DNA from: Hypericibacter sp050729195
Lineage (GTDB): Bacteria > Pseudomonadota > Alphaproteobacteria > Dongiales > Dongiaceae
Direction of reading: 5' to 3'
NCBI RefSeq assembly: GCF_050729195.1
Contig: NZ_JBOHKS010000033.1
Span: 1 to 13,530 of the forward strand
Length of the DNA: 13,530 nucleotides
The position numbers and the translations under genes are program-made. Positions 1 through 6,198 of this stretch are shown one piece after another; the stretch's first letter is position 1, and every line of letters begins with the position of its first letter. Under the pieces are notes generated by a model. It did no database searches. It was not told the origin of the DNA and saw nothing but the letters and a program-made list of their open reading frames with translations.

Positions 1-56
1 TTTCTTATGTGTCCCGCCTCGCCGCAAAAAAAGTGATGGGGCAGAACCTCAGGGAA

Positions 57-95
57 TCAAAAATAATCCACGCCCCCTCCCCTTGCGGGAGGGGG
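57..95 (-). terminator. Possible rho-independent terminator of the substrate-binding protein gene
   Basis: On the minus strand, downstream of the stop codon at 173, the GC-only 9-bp hairpin (73-95) is followed by CGTGG and then ATTATTTTT (67-59). The U-tract begins later than in a classic terminator, so activity is uncertain. The hairpin is part of the dispersed repeat, which may have been recruited as a terminator. Confidence 0.35.
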
Positions 96-108
96 TAAGG
101 GGGAGGGG
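68..108 (-). repeat. C/G-rich palindromic intergenic repeat, copy 1
   Basis: Read on the minus strand, this copy has C-rich runs, then a 9-bp stem CCCCCTCCC / GGGAGGGGG (73-81 with 87-95) around a 5-base loop, then CGTGG. The same string recurs at 6061-6100 with one T fewer between the first C-runs, and its first part recurs at 13506-13530. The G-runs at 87-108 (GGG, GGGGG, GGGGG, GGGG, spaced by 1 to 3 bases) also fit a G-quadruplex pattern. It lies just downstream of the substrate-binding protein gene. Confidence 0.85.
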
Positions 109-172
109 CTGGCTCGTACAATGGTCATTCCTGGCCTGAGCCTTGTGCTGAGCGCAAATGCTGATCGGAAGA

Positions 173-1282
173 CTACTGGCCGGCTTTCACGTCCTCATAC
201 ATCTTCACGTATTTCTCGCGCGTCTCGGCCTTCTGCTCCTGCAGGAACACGCCCTGGGAGAGGATGTCGTCCTTCGACGCGATGCCGATCTCCTTCAAGC
301 GATCCTTGGAGACCAGGTCGAATGCCTTCGCGTTCGAGTGGGCATAGCCGTACTGCTCGATCGCGTATTTGCCGGTCTCGGGCGAAAGCCAGGCGTCGAT
401 ATAGTCGTAGGCGTTCTGCTCCTTGCCCGGCCCGTCCTTCATCATGATGAAACCGTCGATCCAGCCCAATACGCCTTCCTTGGGCGTCATGAAGGCCACC
501 GGCACGCCCTGCTTCTTCAGGGTCGAGTAGGAGGCGATCCAGCCATAGGCCGCGACCACCTCGCCGCTGGCGAGCGCCTGCTCGATCTCGGCCGGGTCCG
601 TCCAGTAGAAGCGGTTGAGCTCGCGTTGCTGGCGCAAGTGATCCTTCACCTGCGCCAGCTCGGCATCGGTCATGTTGAAGGGGTCCTTGATGCCGAGCGA
701 CATGGCGGCGGGAATGACGCTCCCATCCATCTCGACCGCGAGCGAGAGCCTGCCCTTGTAGCGTTCGTCCCAGAGCAGCAGCCAGGAATCCTCTTTGGGC
801 TGGCAGAGATCGGTGCGGTAGATGACCGAGTTGTAGCCCCAGTTGCAGGGCGCGATCCATTGATGGCCGTCGGTATTCATGCCCGGACGGCTCGCCAGCT
901 TCGACATCACATCGGGCCAGTTGCTGAGCCGCGTGGTATCGATCGGCTTGATCAGGCCCTGGTCGCGATAGCGGCCGATCGCATAGCTGGTCGGATGCAC
1001 CAGGTCGGTTTTGAACCCGCTCTTGATCTTGAGATAGGCTTCCTCGTCATCGCCGAAGATGGTGATGGTCGGCGACTTCCCGTATTTCTTGATGTAGGCC
1101 TCGTGCAGCTCGGGAATCTCGTAACCCGACCAGTCATAGACGAGCAGGTCTTCGGCCGCGAACGCGCCGTTGCTCAAGATCGGCAGCGTGACCAGTGCCA
1201 ATCCGCTGGCGCCCAGCAGGCGCAACGCACCGCGTCGATTCATCCCGCAGCCCAAGGCGCTCTCCATTGTCGGCTTCTCCAT
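173..1282 (-). CDS. Polyamine-type ABC transporter substrate-binding protein (PotD-like)
   Basis: This is a 369-residue periplasmic solute-binding protein of the spermidine/putrescine (PotD/PotF) class, which delivers ligand to an ABC importer. The ATG at 1282 is preceded by GGGGAGGA five bases upstream; in-frame codons further upstream would run into the lacI-type gene. The N-terminus carries twin arginines (NRRGALRLL, about 15-23) and a hydrophobic stretch ending in AFA (40-42), so export may be by Tat. Residues matching the PotD polyamine site are visible: W51/Y54 (YDWSGY), T98-S99-Y100, W248, W274 with D276 (GWIDG) and Y313. The conserved Trp-x-Asp pair supports a cationic polyamine-like ligand. 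No permease or ATPase gene lies in view; partners could be left of the window. A LacI-type palindrome overlaps its promoter, so repression is likely. The exact ligand is inference. Confidence 0.9.
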   Translation of the reverse strand: MEKPTMESALGCGMNRRGALRLLGASGLALVTLPILSNGAFAAEDLLVYDWSGYEIPELHEAYIKKYGKSPTITIFGDDEEAYLKIKSGFKTDLVHPTSYAIGRYRDQGLIKPIDTTRLSNWPDVMSKLASRPGMNTDGHQWIAPCNWGYNSVIYRTDLCQPKEDSWLLLWDERYKGRLSLAVEMDGSVIPAAMSLGIKDPFNMTDAELAQVKDHLRQQRELNRFYWTDPAEIEQALASGEVVAAYGWIASYSTLKKQGVPVAFMTPKEGVLGWIDGFIMMKDGPGKEQNAYDYIDAWLSPETGKYAIEQYGYAHSNAKAFDLVSKDRLKEIGIASKDDILSQGVFLQEQKAETREKYVKMYEDVKAGQ

Positions 1283-1354
1283 GGTGTCCTCCCCGTGATC
1301 GTTATTTTCGAGCGGTCGCTCCTCTATGAGCCCCCGCGGTTCCCGCAGGCGGCC

Positions 1355-1383
1355 TTGGGCACGGCGATAAAACTCAATACAAA
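1355..1383 (+). promoter_or_regulatory. Predicted sigma-70 promoter of the LacI-family regulator
   Basis: TTGGGC (1355-1360) and TACAAA (1378-1383) are 17 bp apart, giving a start near 1390 and a leader of about 20 bases. The -10 element is in the left half of the palindrome, which predicts autoregulation. The -35 match is only partial. Confidence 0.4.
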
Positions 1384-1396
1384 ATCGATTTTGTAT
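1377..1396. promoter_or_regulatory. Perfect 20-bp palindrome, probable LacI-family operator
   Basis: ATACAAAATCGATTTTGTAT is a perfect palindrome with a central CG, the usual symmetry centre of LacI/PurR-type operators. It lies 14 bases before the repressor start codon, between two divergent genes, and contains the predicted -10 of both. The flanking bases (A1376, G1397) break the symmetry, so the site is exactly 20 bp. Confidence 0.8.
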
Positions 1397-1417
1397 GCTA
1401 ATCGACCCTGATGTCAA
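1390..1417 (-). promoter_or_regulatory. Predicted sigma-70 promoter of the substrate-binding protein gene
   Basis: On the minus strand a consensus -35 TTGACA (1417-1412) is followed after 16 bp by TACAAA (1395-1390), with transcription expected to begin near 1383, about 100 bases before the ATG. The -35 overlaps the start codon of the divergent repressor gene and the -10 lies inside the operator palindrome, so repressor binding should block it. Confidence 0.5.
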
Positions 1418-2445
1418 ACGCCGTCCGCAGCAAGATCACGATCAAGCAGGTGGCCGCGGCCAGCGGGGTGGCCCCCTCGACCGTGTCCAACGCCTTGACC
1501 GGCAAAGGCTATGTCGCGCCCGCAACGCGCAGCCGGGTGGTCGAAGCCGCGGCCAGCCTGGGCTATCGCGCCTCCAGCCTCGCGCGCTCCTTGCGCCTGC
1601 AGCAGACCTGGTCGGTCGGGCTGCTGCTGGCCGACGTGTCGAACCCGTTCTTTCCGGCGGTGGTGCGGGGCATCGAGGATGTGCTCTGGGGCAAGGAGTA
1701 CAATCTCGTGCTCTGCAACACCGACTATCGCAAGGACAAGGAAGCGGCCTATCTGCGCCATCTGCTCGACAAGCGGCTGGACGGCCTCATCCTCGCCTCG
1801 ACCGCGTCGGACAGCGACGATGTGCTGCGCCTCCAGGCCGAGCGCGTGCCCTTCGTGATGCTCAATCGCCGCCATGTCAGCGCCAAGACGCATTATGTCG
1901 GCATGGACAATGAGGGCGGTGTGGGGATGGCGATGGAGCATCTCCTGGCGCTCGGCCATCGTCGTATCGCCTTCATCAAGGGTCGCGCCGATTCCAGTGC
2001 CGCCGAGGAACGCTATCAGGGTTATCTCAAGGCCCTGCGCCAGGCCGGCATTCCGTTCGACGAGGCGCTGGTGGCCTATGGCGACTACACGATCGAGTCC
2101 GGCCATGCGGCCGCCGTCGGGTTGATGGGTCGCCCCCGGTTGCCGACAGCGATCGTCTCGGCCAACGACTTCATGGCCTTCGGCGCCATGGCCCTCTTCA
2201 AGGAGCGCGGCCTGCGCGTGCCCCAGGAGATGTCGGTCATCGGCTTCGACGACATCTTCGTCTCGGCCCTGCCTTGGATCGAGCTGACGACGGTGCGGCC
2301 GCAATCCTGGCAGCTGGGCGCCAGCGCCGCGGAGTTGTTGCTGGATCTGATAAACGGGCAGGCGGGCAACCGCCCGCGCGAGACGATCCTGCCGAACGAA
2401 TTGATCCTGCGCGCGACGACCGCGCGCGCCAGGGCGAACGGTTAG
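1411..2445 (+). CDS. LacI family transcriptional regulator
   Basis: This is a 344-residue DNA-binding repressor of normal LacI-family length. The N-terminal helix-turn-helix is clear (ITIKQVAAASGVAPSTVSNAL, about 9-29), followed by GKGYVAPATRSRV and the hinge helix region (YRASSLARSLR, about 52-62). The rest is a periplasmic-binding-protein-like effector domain (SVGLLLADVSNPFF onward; VIGFDD near the C-terminus). There is no clear Shine-Dalgarno before the ATG at 1411, and the leader is short because the operator palindrome ends only 14 bases upstream. It is divergent from the polyamine-type binding protein and leads into the gene at 2464, so both are probable targets along with itself. LacI-family regulators usually sense sugars or nucleosides; the effector here is unknown. 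Confidence 0.95.
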   Translation: MSNAVRSKITIKQVAAASGVAPSTVSNALTGKGYVAPATRSRVVEAAASLGYRASSLARSLRLQQTWSVGLLLADVSNPFFPAVVRGIEDVLWGKEYNLVLCNTDYRKDKEAAYLRHLLDKRLDGLILASTASDSDDVLRLQAERVPFVMLNRRHVSAKTHYVGMDNEGGVGMAMEHLLALGHRRIAFIKGRADSSAAEERYQGYLKALRQAGIPFDEALVAYGDYTIESGHAAAVGLMGRPRLPTAIVSANDFMAFGAMALFKERGLRVPQEMSVIGFDDIFVSALPWIELTTVRPQSWQLGASAAELLLDLINGQAGNRPRETILPNELILRATTARARANG

Positions 2446-2463
2446 ACGGGGAGGAAAACAAAC

Positions 2464-3063
2464 GTGATCTATATCGAGTATGTCGAGCGCGACCGTTTCA
2501 TGCCGCTCGAGATCTTCCGCTATCTGGGCAACCAGGCCGCCTGGACGGCGCCCGAGGACCAGCTGGTCGGCTCCTTCGGCCGCACCATGCGGATCGGGCC
2601 GATGCCGAGCTATCTGGCCTTTTGGAAATGCGACGGCATGAAGCGCATGGACGAATGGGAGGCGCATTTCCATTCGGATGCCGGCATCCGCGACACCCAT
2701 GAGCTCGCGACCCACCGCGCCATCCATCTGCAGAAGGCGGGCTGCTATGACGAGGTCCTGACCGGCCCGGCGGCCGATCAAAGCAAACTCTTCTATATCG
2801 AGTATTTCGCCGCCAAGAGCGCGATCTCGAACGACCAGATCGCGAGCCATTTCCAGGCCCGTGCGAAGAAGCAGCCGGCCGCGACCTTGAATTTCGTGCT
2901 GCGGCGCATCGGGCGGCTCGGGCCCGATCCCGGTGCCATGGCGGTCTGGAGCCTCGCCGACTATGTGGCGCTCGAGCCCTTCACCCGCGTCGATCTCGAC
3001 GAGGACCCGTTCCGGCCGACCGATATCGGTGCCTATCGCTGGTTCGGGAAGGAAATTCTCTAG
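2464..3063 (+). CDS. Tandem-duplicated NIPSNAP-like / dimeric alpha-beta barrel protein, function unknown
   Basis: This is a 199-residue, probably cytoplasmic protein with no signal peptide. The GTG start at 2464 has GGGGAGGA (2448-2455) eight bases upstream, 18 bp after the repressor stop, so the two are probably co-transcribed. It has two similar halves: IYIEYVERDRF (2-12) resembles LFYIEYFAAKS (109-119), and RIGPMPSYLAFWKCD (43-57) resembles RLGPDPGAMAVWSLAD (141-156), each followed by an acidic-aromatic segment (EWEAHF; LEPF). The pattern of a short strand IYIEY, a helix, then a strand ending in FW or VW fits a ferredoxin-like barrel half as in NIPSNAP or Dabb proteins. This fold call is inference. 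Coupling to a LacI regulator and a binding protein hints at a catabolic or accessory role, but no substrate can be named. Confidence 0.85.
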   Translation: MIYIEYVERDRFMPLEIFRYLGNQAAWTAPEDQLVGSFGRTMRIGPMPSYLAFWKCDGMKRMDEWEAHFHSDAGIRDTHELATHRAIHLQKAGCYDEVLTGPAADQSKLFYIEYFAAKSAISNDQIASHFQARAKKQPAATLNFVLRRIGRLGPDPGAMAVWSLADYVALEPFTRVDLDEDPFRPTDIGAYRWFGKEIL

Positions 3064-3971
3064 CCATTGCGGTCGCGCGCGGCGTCGATCTTGCTGTCGA
3101 GCGTCGCGAGGAATCCGGCGAGCAGCGGCGAGGGCGGCTCGCGCCGGGTGGCAACGGCGAGGCTGACGAAAGCGCCGGCGTCGCGCAGCGCCAGATAGCG
3201 CACGCCGGGCACGCGGATACATTCGAGCGGCGAGGGGATGACCGCGACGCCGAGCCCCGCGGCCACCAGCCCGATCTGGGTCGTCGCCTCGCGGGCTTCC
3301 TGCACCACCTTGGGTTCGAAGCCGGCCGCCAGCGCCAGTTGGCGCAGGGGCAGGCTCATGCCGGTGCCGGCACTGGCGGGGTAGGTGATGAAGTTCTCGT
3401 CGCGCAACTGGGCGAAGGAAACGGAGCGTGCCTTCGCCAGACGGTGGCGCGCATGGACCGCGAGCCGCAGGGGGTCGCGGCGGATCGGACGCAGATGGAG
3501 CTCCGGCGGCGCGCCCTGCCCGGTATGACGCAGGAAGCCGATCTCAAGCCGGCCCGCCATGACCGCCTCGATCTGGCCGGCCGTGAACATCTCGACCAGC
3601 GTCAGCGTCACCTTGGGGAAGCTGTCGTGATAGGCGCGGATGACGTCCGGCAGGAAGGTGGTGAAAGGCAGTGACGAGGTGAAGCCGATCCGCAGCTCGC
3701 CGGTCTCGCCACGCGCGGCGCGATGCGCGTCCTCGACCGCGCGCTCCGCTTCCGCCAGGATCTGGCGCGTGCTGATGAGGAAGCGTTCGCCCGCCGGGGT
3801 CAGCAACACCCTTCGCTTCGTGCGCTCGAAGAGCTGGAGGCCGAGCTCGGTCTCGAGCGCCTTGATCTGCAGGCTCAAGGGCGGCTGGCCGATATGGAGC
3901 CGGCGCGCGGCGCGGGTGAAGCTGAGCTCTTCGGCGACGGCCCGGAAATAGCGGAGATGGCGCAGTTCCAT
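3060..3971 (-). CDS. ynfL: LysR family transcriptional regulator, YnfL-like
   Basis: This is a 303-residue LysR-type regulator. The N-terminus (MELRHLRYFRAVAEELSF) and winged helix-turn-helix (TRAARRLHIGQPPLSLQIKALE, about 19-40) are textbook. The effector domain starts at GELRIGFTSSLPF. Both closely resemble E. coli YnfL as I recall it, including HLRYF.AVAEEL and GELRIGFTSS. It is divergent from a YnfM-like exporter, the same layout as ynfL-ynfM in E. coli, so it probably activates that gene and represses itself. Its predicted -10 is a consensus TATAAT (4007-4002) inside a dyad; only a weak AGG precedes the ATG. Its stop codon overlaps that of the gene at 2464 in a shared CTAG (3060-3063). 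The inducer is unknown. Confidence 0.93.
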   Translation of the reverse strand: MELRHLRYFRAVAEELSFTRAARRLHIGQPPLSLQIKALETELGLQLFERTKRRVLLTPAGERFLISTRQILAEAERAVEDAHRAARGETGELRIGFTSSLPFTTFLPDVIRAYHDSFPKVTLTLVEMFTAGQIEAVMAGRLEIGFLRHTGQGAPPELHLRPIRRDPLRLAVHARHRLAKARSVSFAQLRDENFITYPASAGTGMSLPLRQLALAAGFEPKVVQEAREATTQIGLVAAGLGVAVIPSPLECIRVPGVRYLALRDAGAFVSLAVATRREPPSPLLAGFLATLDSKIDAARDRNG

Positions 3972-3984
3972 CGATACCTGAAAG

Positions 3985-4013
3985 ATATTAATCGGCCCAA
4001 TATTATATATTGG
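3985..4013. promoter_or_regulatory. Overlapping dyads and divergent promoter between the LysR regulator and the MFS exporter
   Basis: Two inverted repeats share an arm. The first is ATATT-N9-AATAT (3985-4003), which contains a T-N11-A core (T3988, A4000) as expected for a LysR box. The second is CCAATAT-TAT-ATATTGG (3997-4013). The second contains TATAAT on the minus strand (4007-4002) for the regulator and TATTAT (4001-4006) on the plus strand for the exporter, preceded by a weak CTGAAA (3978-3983). Confidence 0.6.
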
Positions 4014-4087
4014 ACTGAATGAACGGAGAACGCCAGATTCGAGATCGTGGGGCCCCTACGAGGGCTCCGGGAAGCACCGAGCATTCC

Positions 4088-5389
4088 ATGCCGTCCGATC
4101 TCAGTTCCGCCTTGCCGCCCCCGGGCCTGCCTTTGCAGTCCGACCCGGCGGAAGCCGTGATGCCGGTCTCACCGGCCAGCGGCGGCGCCCGCATCGCGCA
4201 TGGTACGCCCGCCTTCTGGAGCACCGCGCGCGCCATGTTCTTCGGCGGCTTCTCCACCTTCGCCATGCTCTACGGGCTGCAGCCCCTGATGCCGATGTTC
4301 TCCGACGAGTTCGCGCTGTCGCCGGCGGCCGCGAGCGGCGTGGTCTCGGCGGCGACCGGTGCCTTGGCGCTGATGCTCATTCCGGCCAGCCTCATTGCCG
4401 ACCGGGTCGGCCGCAGGCCGCTCATGAACGCGGCCCTGTTCGCGGCGGCCCTCCTCACCTTCGCCTGCGGCTTCGCCGAGAATTTCACCCAGCTCCTGGT
4501 CTTGCGCGTGCTGCTGGGCGTCGTGCTGGCGGGCCTGCCCGCGGTCGCCATGGCCTATCTCGCCGAGGAGATCGATCCGCATTCCCTCGGCCGCTCGATG
4601 GGCCTCTATATCGCCGGCAACGGGCTCGGCGGCCTCTGCGGCCGGCTGATGGTGGCGGCGCTCGCCGACTGGACCTCCTGGCGCACGGCGATGCTGGTGC
4701 TGGGCGCGGTCGGGTTGCTGGCGGCGCTCGAGTTCTGGCGCAGCCTGCCGGCCTCGCGCCACTTCCAGCCCTCGCGGCTCTCCCTGTCGGGCTTCCTCTC
4801 GGGCTTGAGGCTGCATTTCGCCGATGCCGGCATGCCTTGGATGTTTGCGATCGGCTTCATGATGATGGGCTGCTTCGTCAGCCTCTATAATTATCTGGGC
4901 TATCGCCTGGCAGCACCGCCCTTCGACCTGCGGCCCAGCCTGCTCGGCGCCGTCTTCTCGCTCTATCTCGTCGGCATGGTGGGCTCGACCGTCGTCGGCC
5001 GTGTCGCCGATCGTTTCGGACGGCGCCATGTCCTCTGGATCATGATCTGCATGATGGCGGCGGGCCTCGCCTTGACCGTGGCCTCGAGCCTGATCGTCGT
5101 GATGCTCGGCATCGCCGTCGCCACCTTCGGCTTCTTCGGCGCTCACGCGGTGGTGAGCAGCTGGGTCGGCAGGCGCGCCCAGAGCGCCCGGGCGCTCGCT
5201 TCGGCCTTCTATCTGTTCTTCTTCTATATGGGCTCCAGCGTGCTGGGATCGGGTTCCGGCCTGATGTGGGAGTTCGGCCAGTGGCACGCGGTCGCGATCT
5301 TCCTCGGATTCGTCGTCGCCGTCTCCTTCGCGATCGCGCTCAGGTTGCGTGGATTGAAGCCGCTGGCGGTCAATGCCGGCAAGCCCTGA
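4088..5389 (+). CDS. ynfM: MFS transporter, YnfM-like inner membrane exporter
   Basis: This major facilitator family transporter has about 12 membrane segments. From the ATG at 4088 it is 433 residues. Conserved points include GTPAFW (39-44), ALLY-like first helix text (FAMLYGLQP), motif A ADRVGRRPLM (about 104-113) and its second-half counterpart ADRFGRRHV (about 307-315), plus AMAYLAEEI and SMGLYIAGNGLGGLCGRL, all matching E. coli YnfM closely. YnfM-type proteins are proton-driven exporters; the substrate here is unknown. Start choice: the frame is open from ATG 4019, but the 23 codons between use many codons rare in this window (GGA, CGA, AGG, CCT), so 4088 is preferred. ATG 4160 is also possible, and 4019 could be a near-leaderless start. 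The ribosome-binding sites are weak for all three. Confidence 0.92.
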   Translation: MPSDLSSALPPPGLPLQSDPAEAVMPVSPASGGARIAHGTPAFWSTARAMFFGGFSTFAMLYGLQPLMPMFSDEFALSPAAASGVVSAATGALALMLIPASLIADRVGRRPLMNAALFAAALLTFACGFAENFTQLLVLRVLLGVVLAGLPAVAMAYLAEEIDPHSLGRSMGLYIAGNGLGGLCGRLMVAALADWTSWRTAMLVLGAVGLLAALEFWRSLPASRHFQPSRLSLSGFLSGLRLHFADAGMPWMFAIGFMMMGCFVSLYNYLGYRLAAPPFDLRPSLLGAVFSLYLVGMVGSTVVGRVADRFGRRHVLWIMICMMAAGLALTVASSLIVVMLGIAVATFGFFGAHAVVSSWVGRRAQSARALASAFYLFFFYMGSSVLGSGSGLMWEFGQWHAVAIFLGFVVAVSFAIALRLRGLKPLAVNAGKP

Positions 5390-5522
5390 AGAGCCGCGGA
5401 ATCCCTGGCACAGTCATTAACGGCCGACTGCCACGGAAATGCCCCTTGCTCGGTTGCGCTCCTGATCCCGAACTCTAGGCGGGAAGCCGGCGAAGGCGAT
5501 CGCGGGCACCCGCGAGGGGCGG

Positions 5523-6023
5523 ATGGAACAGTTGGAACGAGACGTCGAAACGCGTCTTGCCGAATTCAGGCAGCGCCTCGGCGCCAAGGATCAGCGGACC
5601 TTGCTGGATTACTGGCTGGCGAAGCGGGGCCGGCGGCGCATGCCGTCACGCGCGGACGTGGATCCGGCCGAGCTGGTGGCGCTGCTGCCCAATCTCATGC
5701 TGGTCGATGTGGTCGATGACGGCGCGCGCTTCCGCTTCCGCCTGGTGGGCACGCGAGTCGCGCGCGCCTCGGGCGAGGATCGCACCGGGCGCTTCTTCGA
5801 CGAGTTCGCCTTCTTCCGCGCCTATCCCAACGTCACCGACCAGTATCGCCAGGTCGCAGCCGAGGCCGAGCCACTGCTCGCGACCGAGATCTTCTTCAAC
5901 CGCGAGCATGGCACCGCCTACGACGTGGAGCGCCTGCTGCTGCCGCTGGGCCAGAGCGACGACAAGACCGACATGCTCCTCGCCCATTTCCGCTTCATGC
6001 GCGGGCCGTTCAGTAGGGAGTAG
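5523..6023 (+). CDS. PAS domain-containing protein (PAS_5 type)
   Basis: This is a 166-residue soluble protein, essentially one PAS_5 domain. An amphipathic N-terminal helix (about 1-20) precedes the typical start LLDYWLAKRGRRRMPSRADVDP (about 27-48). Then come VALLPNLMLVDVVDDG, FRFRLVGTRV, a TGRFFDEF motif (about 88-95), and a C-terminal strand LLLPLGQSDDKTDMLLAHFRF. Proteins of this type are abundant in Rhodospirillales, usually with no attached output domain. Ligand and partner are unknown; a signalling role is inference. GAGGGG (5514-5519) precedes the ATG closely, and a tight GC hairpin (5501-5514) abuts it. It faces the lyase gene across a 175-bp gap filled mostly by an inverted-repeat element. 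Confidence 0.88.
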   Translation: MEQLERDVETRLAEFRQRLGAKDQRTLLDYWLAKRGRRRMPSRADVDPAELVALLPNLMLVDVVDDGARFRFRLVGTRVARASGEDRTGRFFDEFAFFRAYPNVTDQYRQVAAEAEPLLATEIFFNREHGTAYDVERLLLPLGQSDDKTDMLLAHFRFMRGPFSRE

Positions 6024-6055
6024 GCGCGCGCGTTAAAGCGAGGCGCTTTCATGCA

Positions 6056-6178
6056 CTGCACCCCTCCCCCTACCCCCTCCCGCAAGGGGAGGGGGCGTGG
6101 TTAGCGTAGAACTCGTTCGAAGCTTGAAAGTAGAGCGAAGCGATCACATTGAATTAGGGGGTAGGGGGAGGGGTGCAG
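6056..6178. repeat. 123-bp element with perfect 22-bp terminal inverted repeats (MITE-like)
   Basis: The 22 bases at 6056-6077 (beginning CTGCACCCC) are the exact reverse complement of 6157-6178 (ending GGGGTGCAG), separated by 79 bases. The left terminal repeat runs straight into the internal hairpin of repeat copy 2 (6073-6095). The rest of the core (about 6101-6156) has no open frame of note. It sits between the ends of two convergent genes, where it could act as a two-way terminator. I see no clear target-site duplication, so mobility is unproven. Confidence 0.65.
6061..6100 (+). repeat. C/G-rich palindromic intergenic repeat, copy 2
   Basis: C-runs separated by T and TA (6061-6081) lead into the stem CCCCCTCCC (6073-6081) / GGGAGGGGG (6087-6095), then CGTGG. 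It matches copy 1 apart from one missing T. On the minus strand the four G-runs opposite 6061-6081 fit a G-quadruplex. It is nested in the left end of the larger inverted-repeat element. Confidence 0.85.
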
Positions 6179-6198
6179 CGTCGCCGCTGCAGAAATTC

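Noticed and set aside
1..172. Partial gene at the left edge
   Set aside because: Stops occur in all frames that could continue into the window, and nothing but the repeat and a possible terminator tail is visible.
158..1411. Long plus-strand open frame opposite the substrate-binding protein gene
   Set aside because: Its translation is low-complexity and His/Leu/Arg-rich, with no recognisable domain; it is a mirror of a GC-rich gene with clear homology.
1414..3222. 602-codon minus-strand open frame opposite the LacI gene and its neighbour
   Set aside because: It spans two well-supported plus-strand genes and a LysR 3' end, and its composition is that of antisense GC-rich DNA; no domain is visible.
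4169..5287. Minus-strand open frame opposite the MFS exporter
   Set aside because: The product is dominated by His, Glu, Arg and Gln, as expected from the complement of hydrophobic codons.
5406..5420. TGGCAC-N5-TT resembling a sigma-54 promoter
   Set aside because: The downstream element reads TTAAC and lacks the essential GC of the -12 box.
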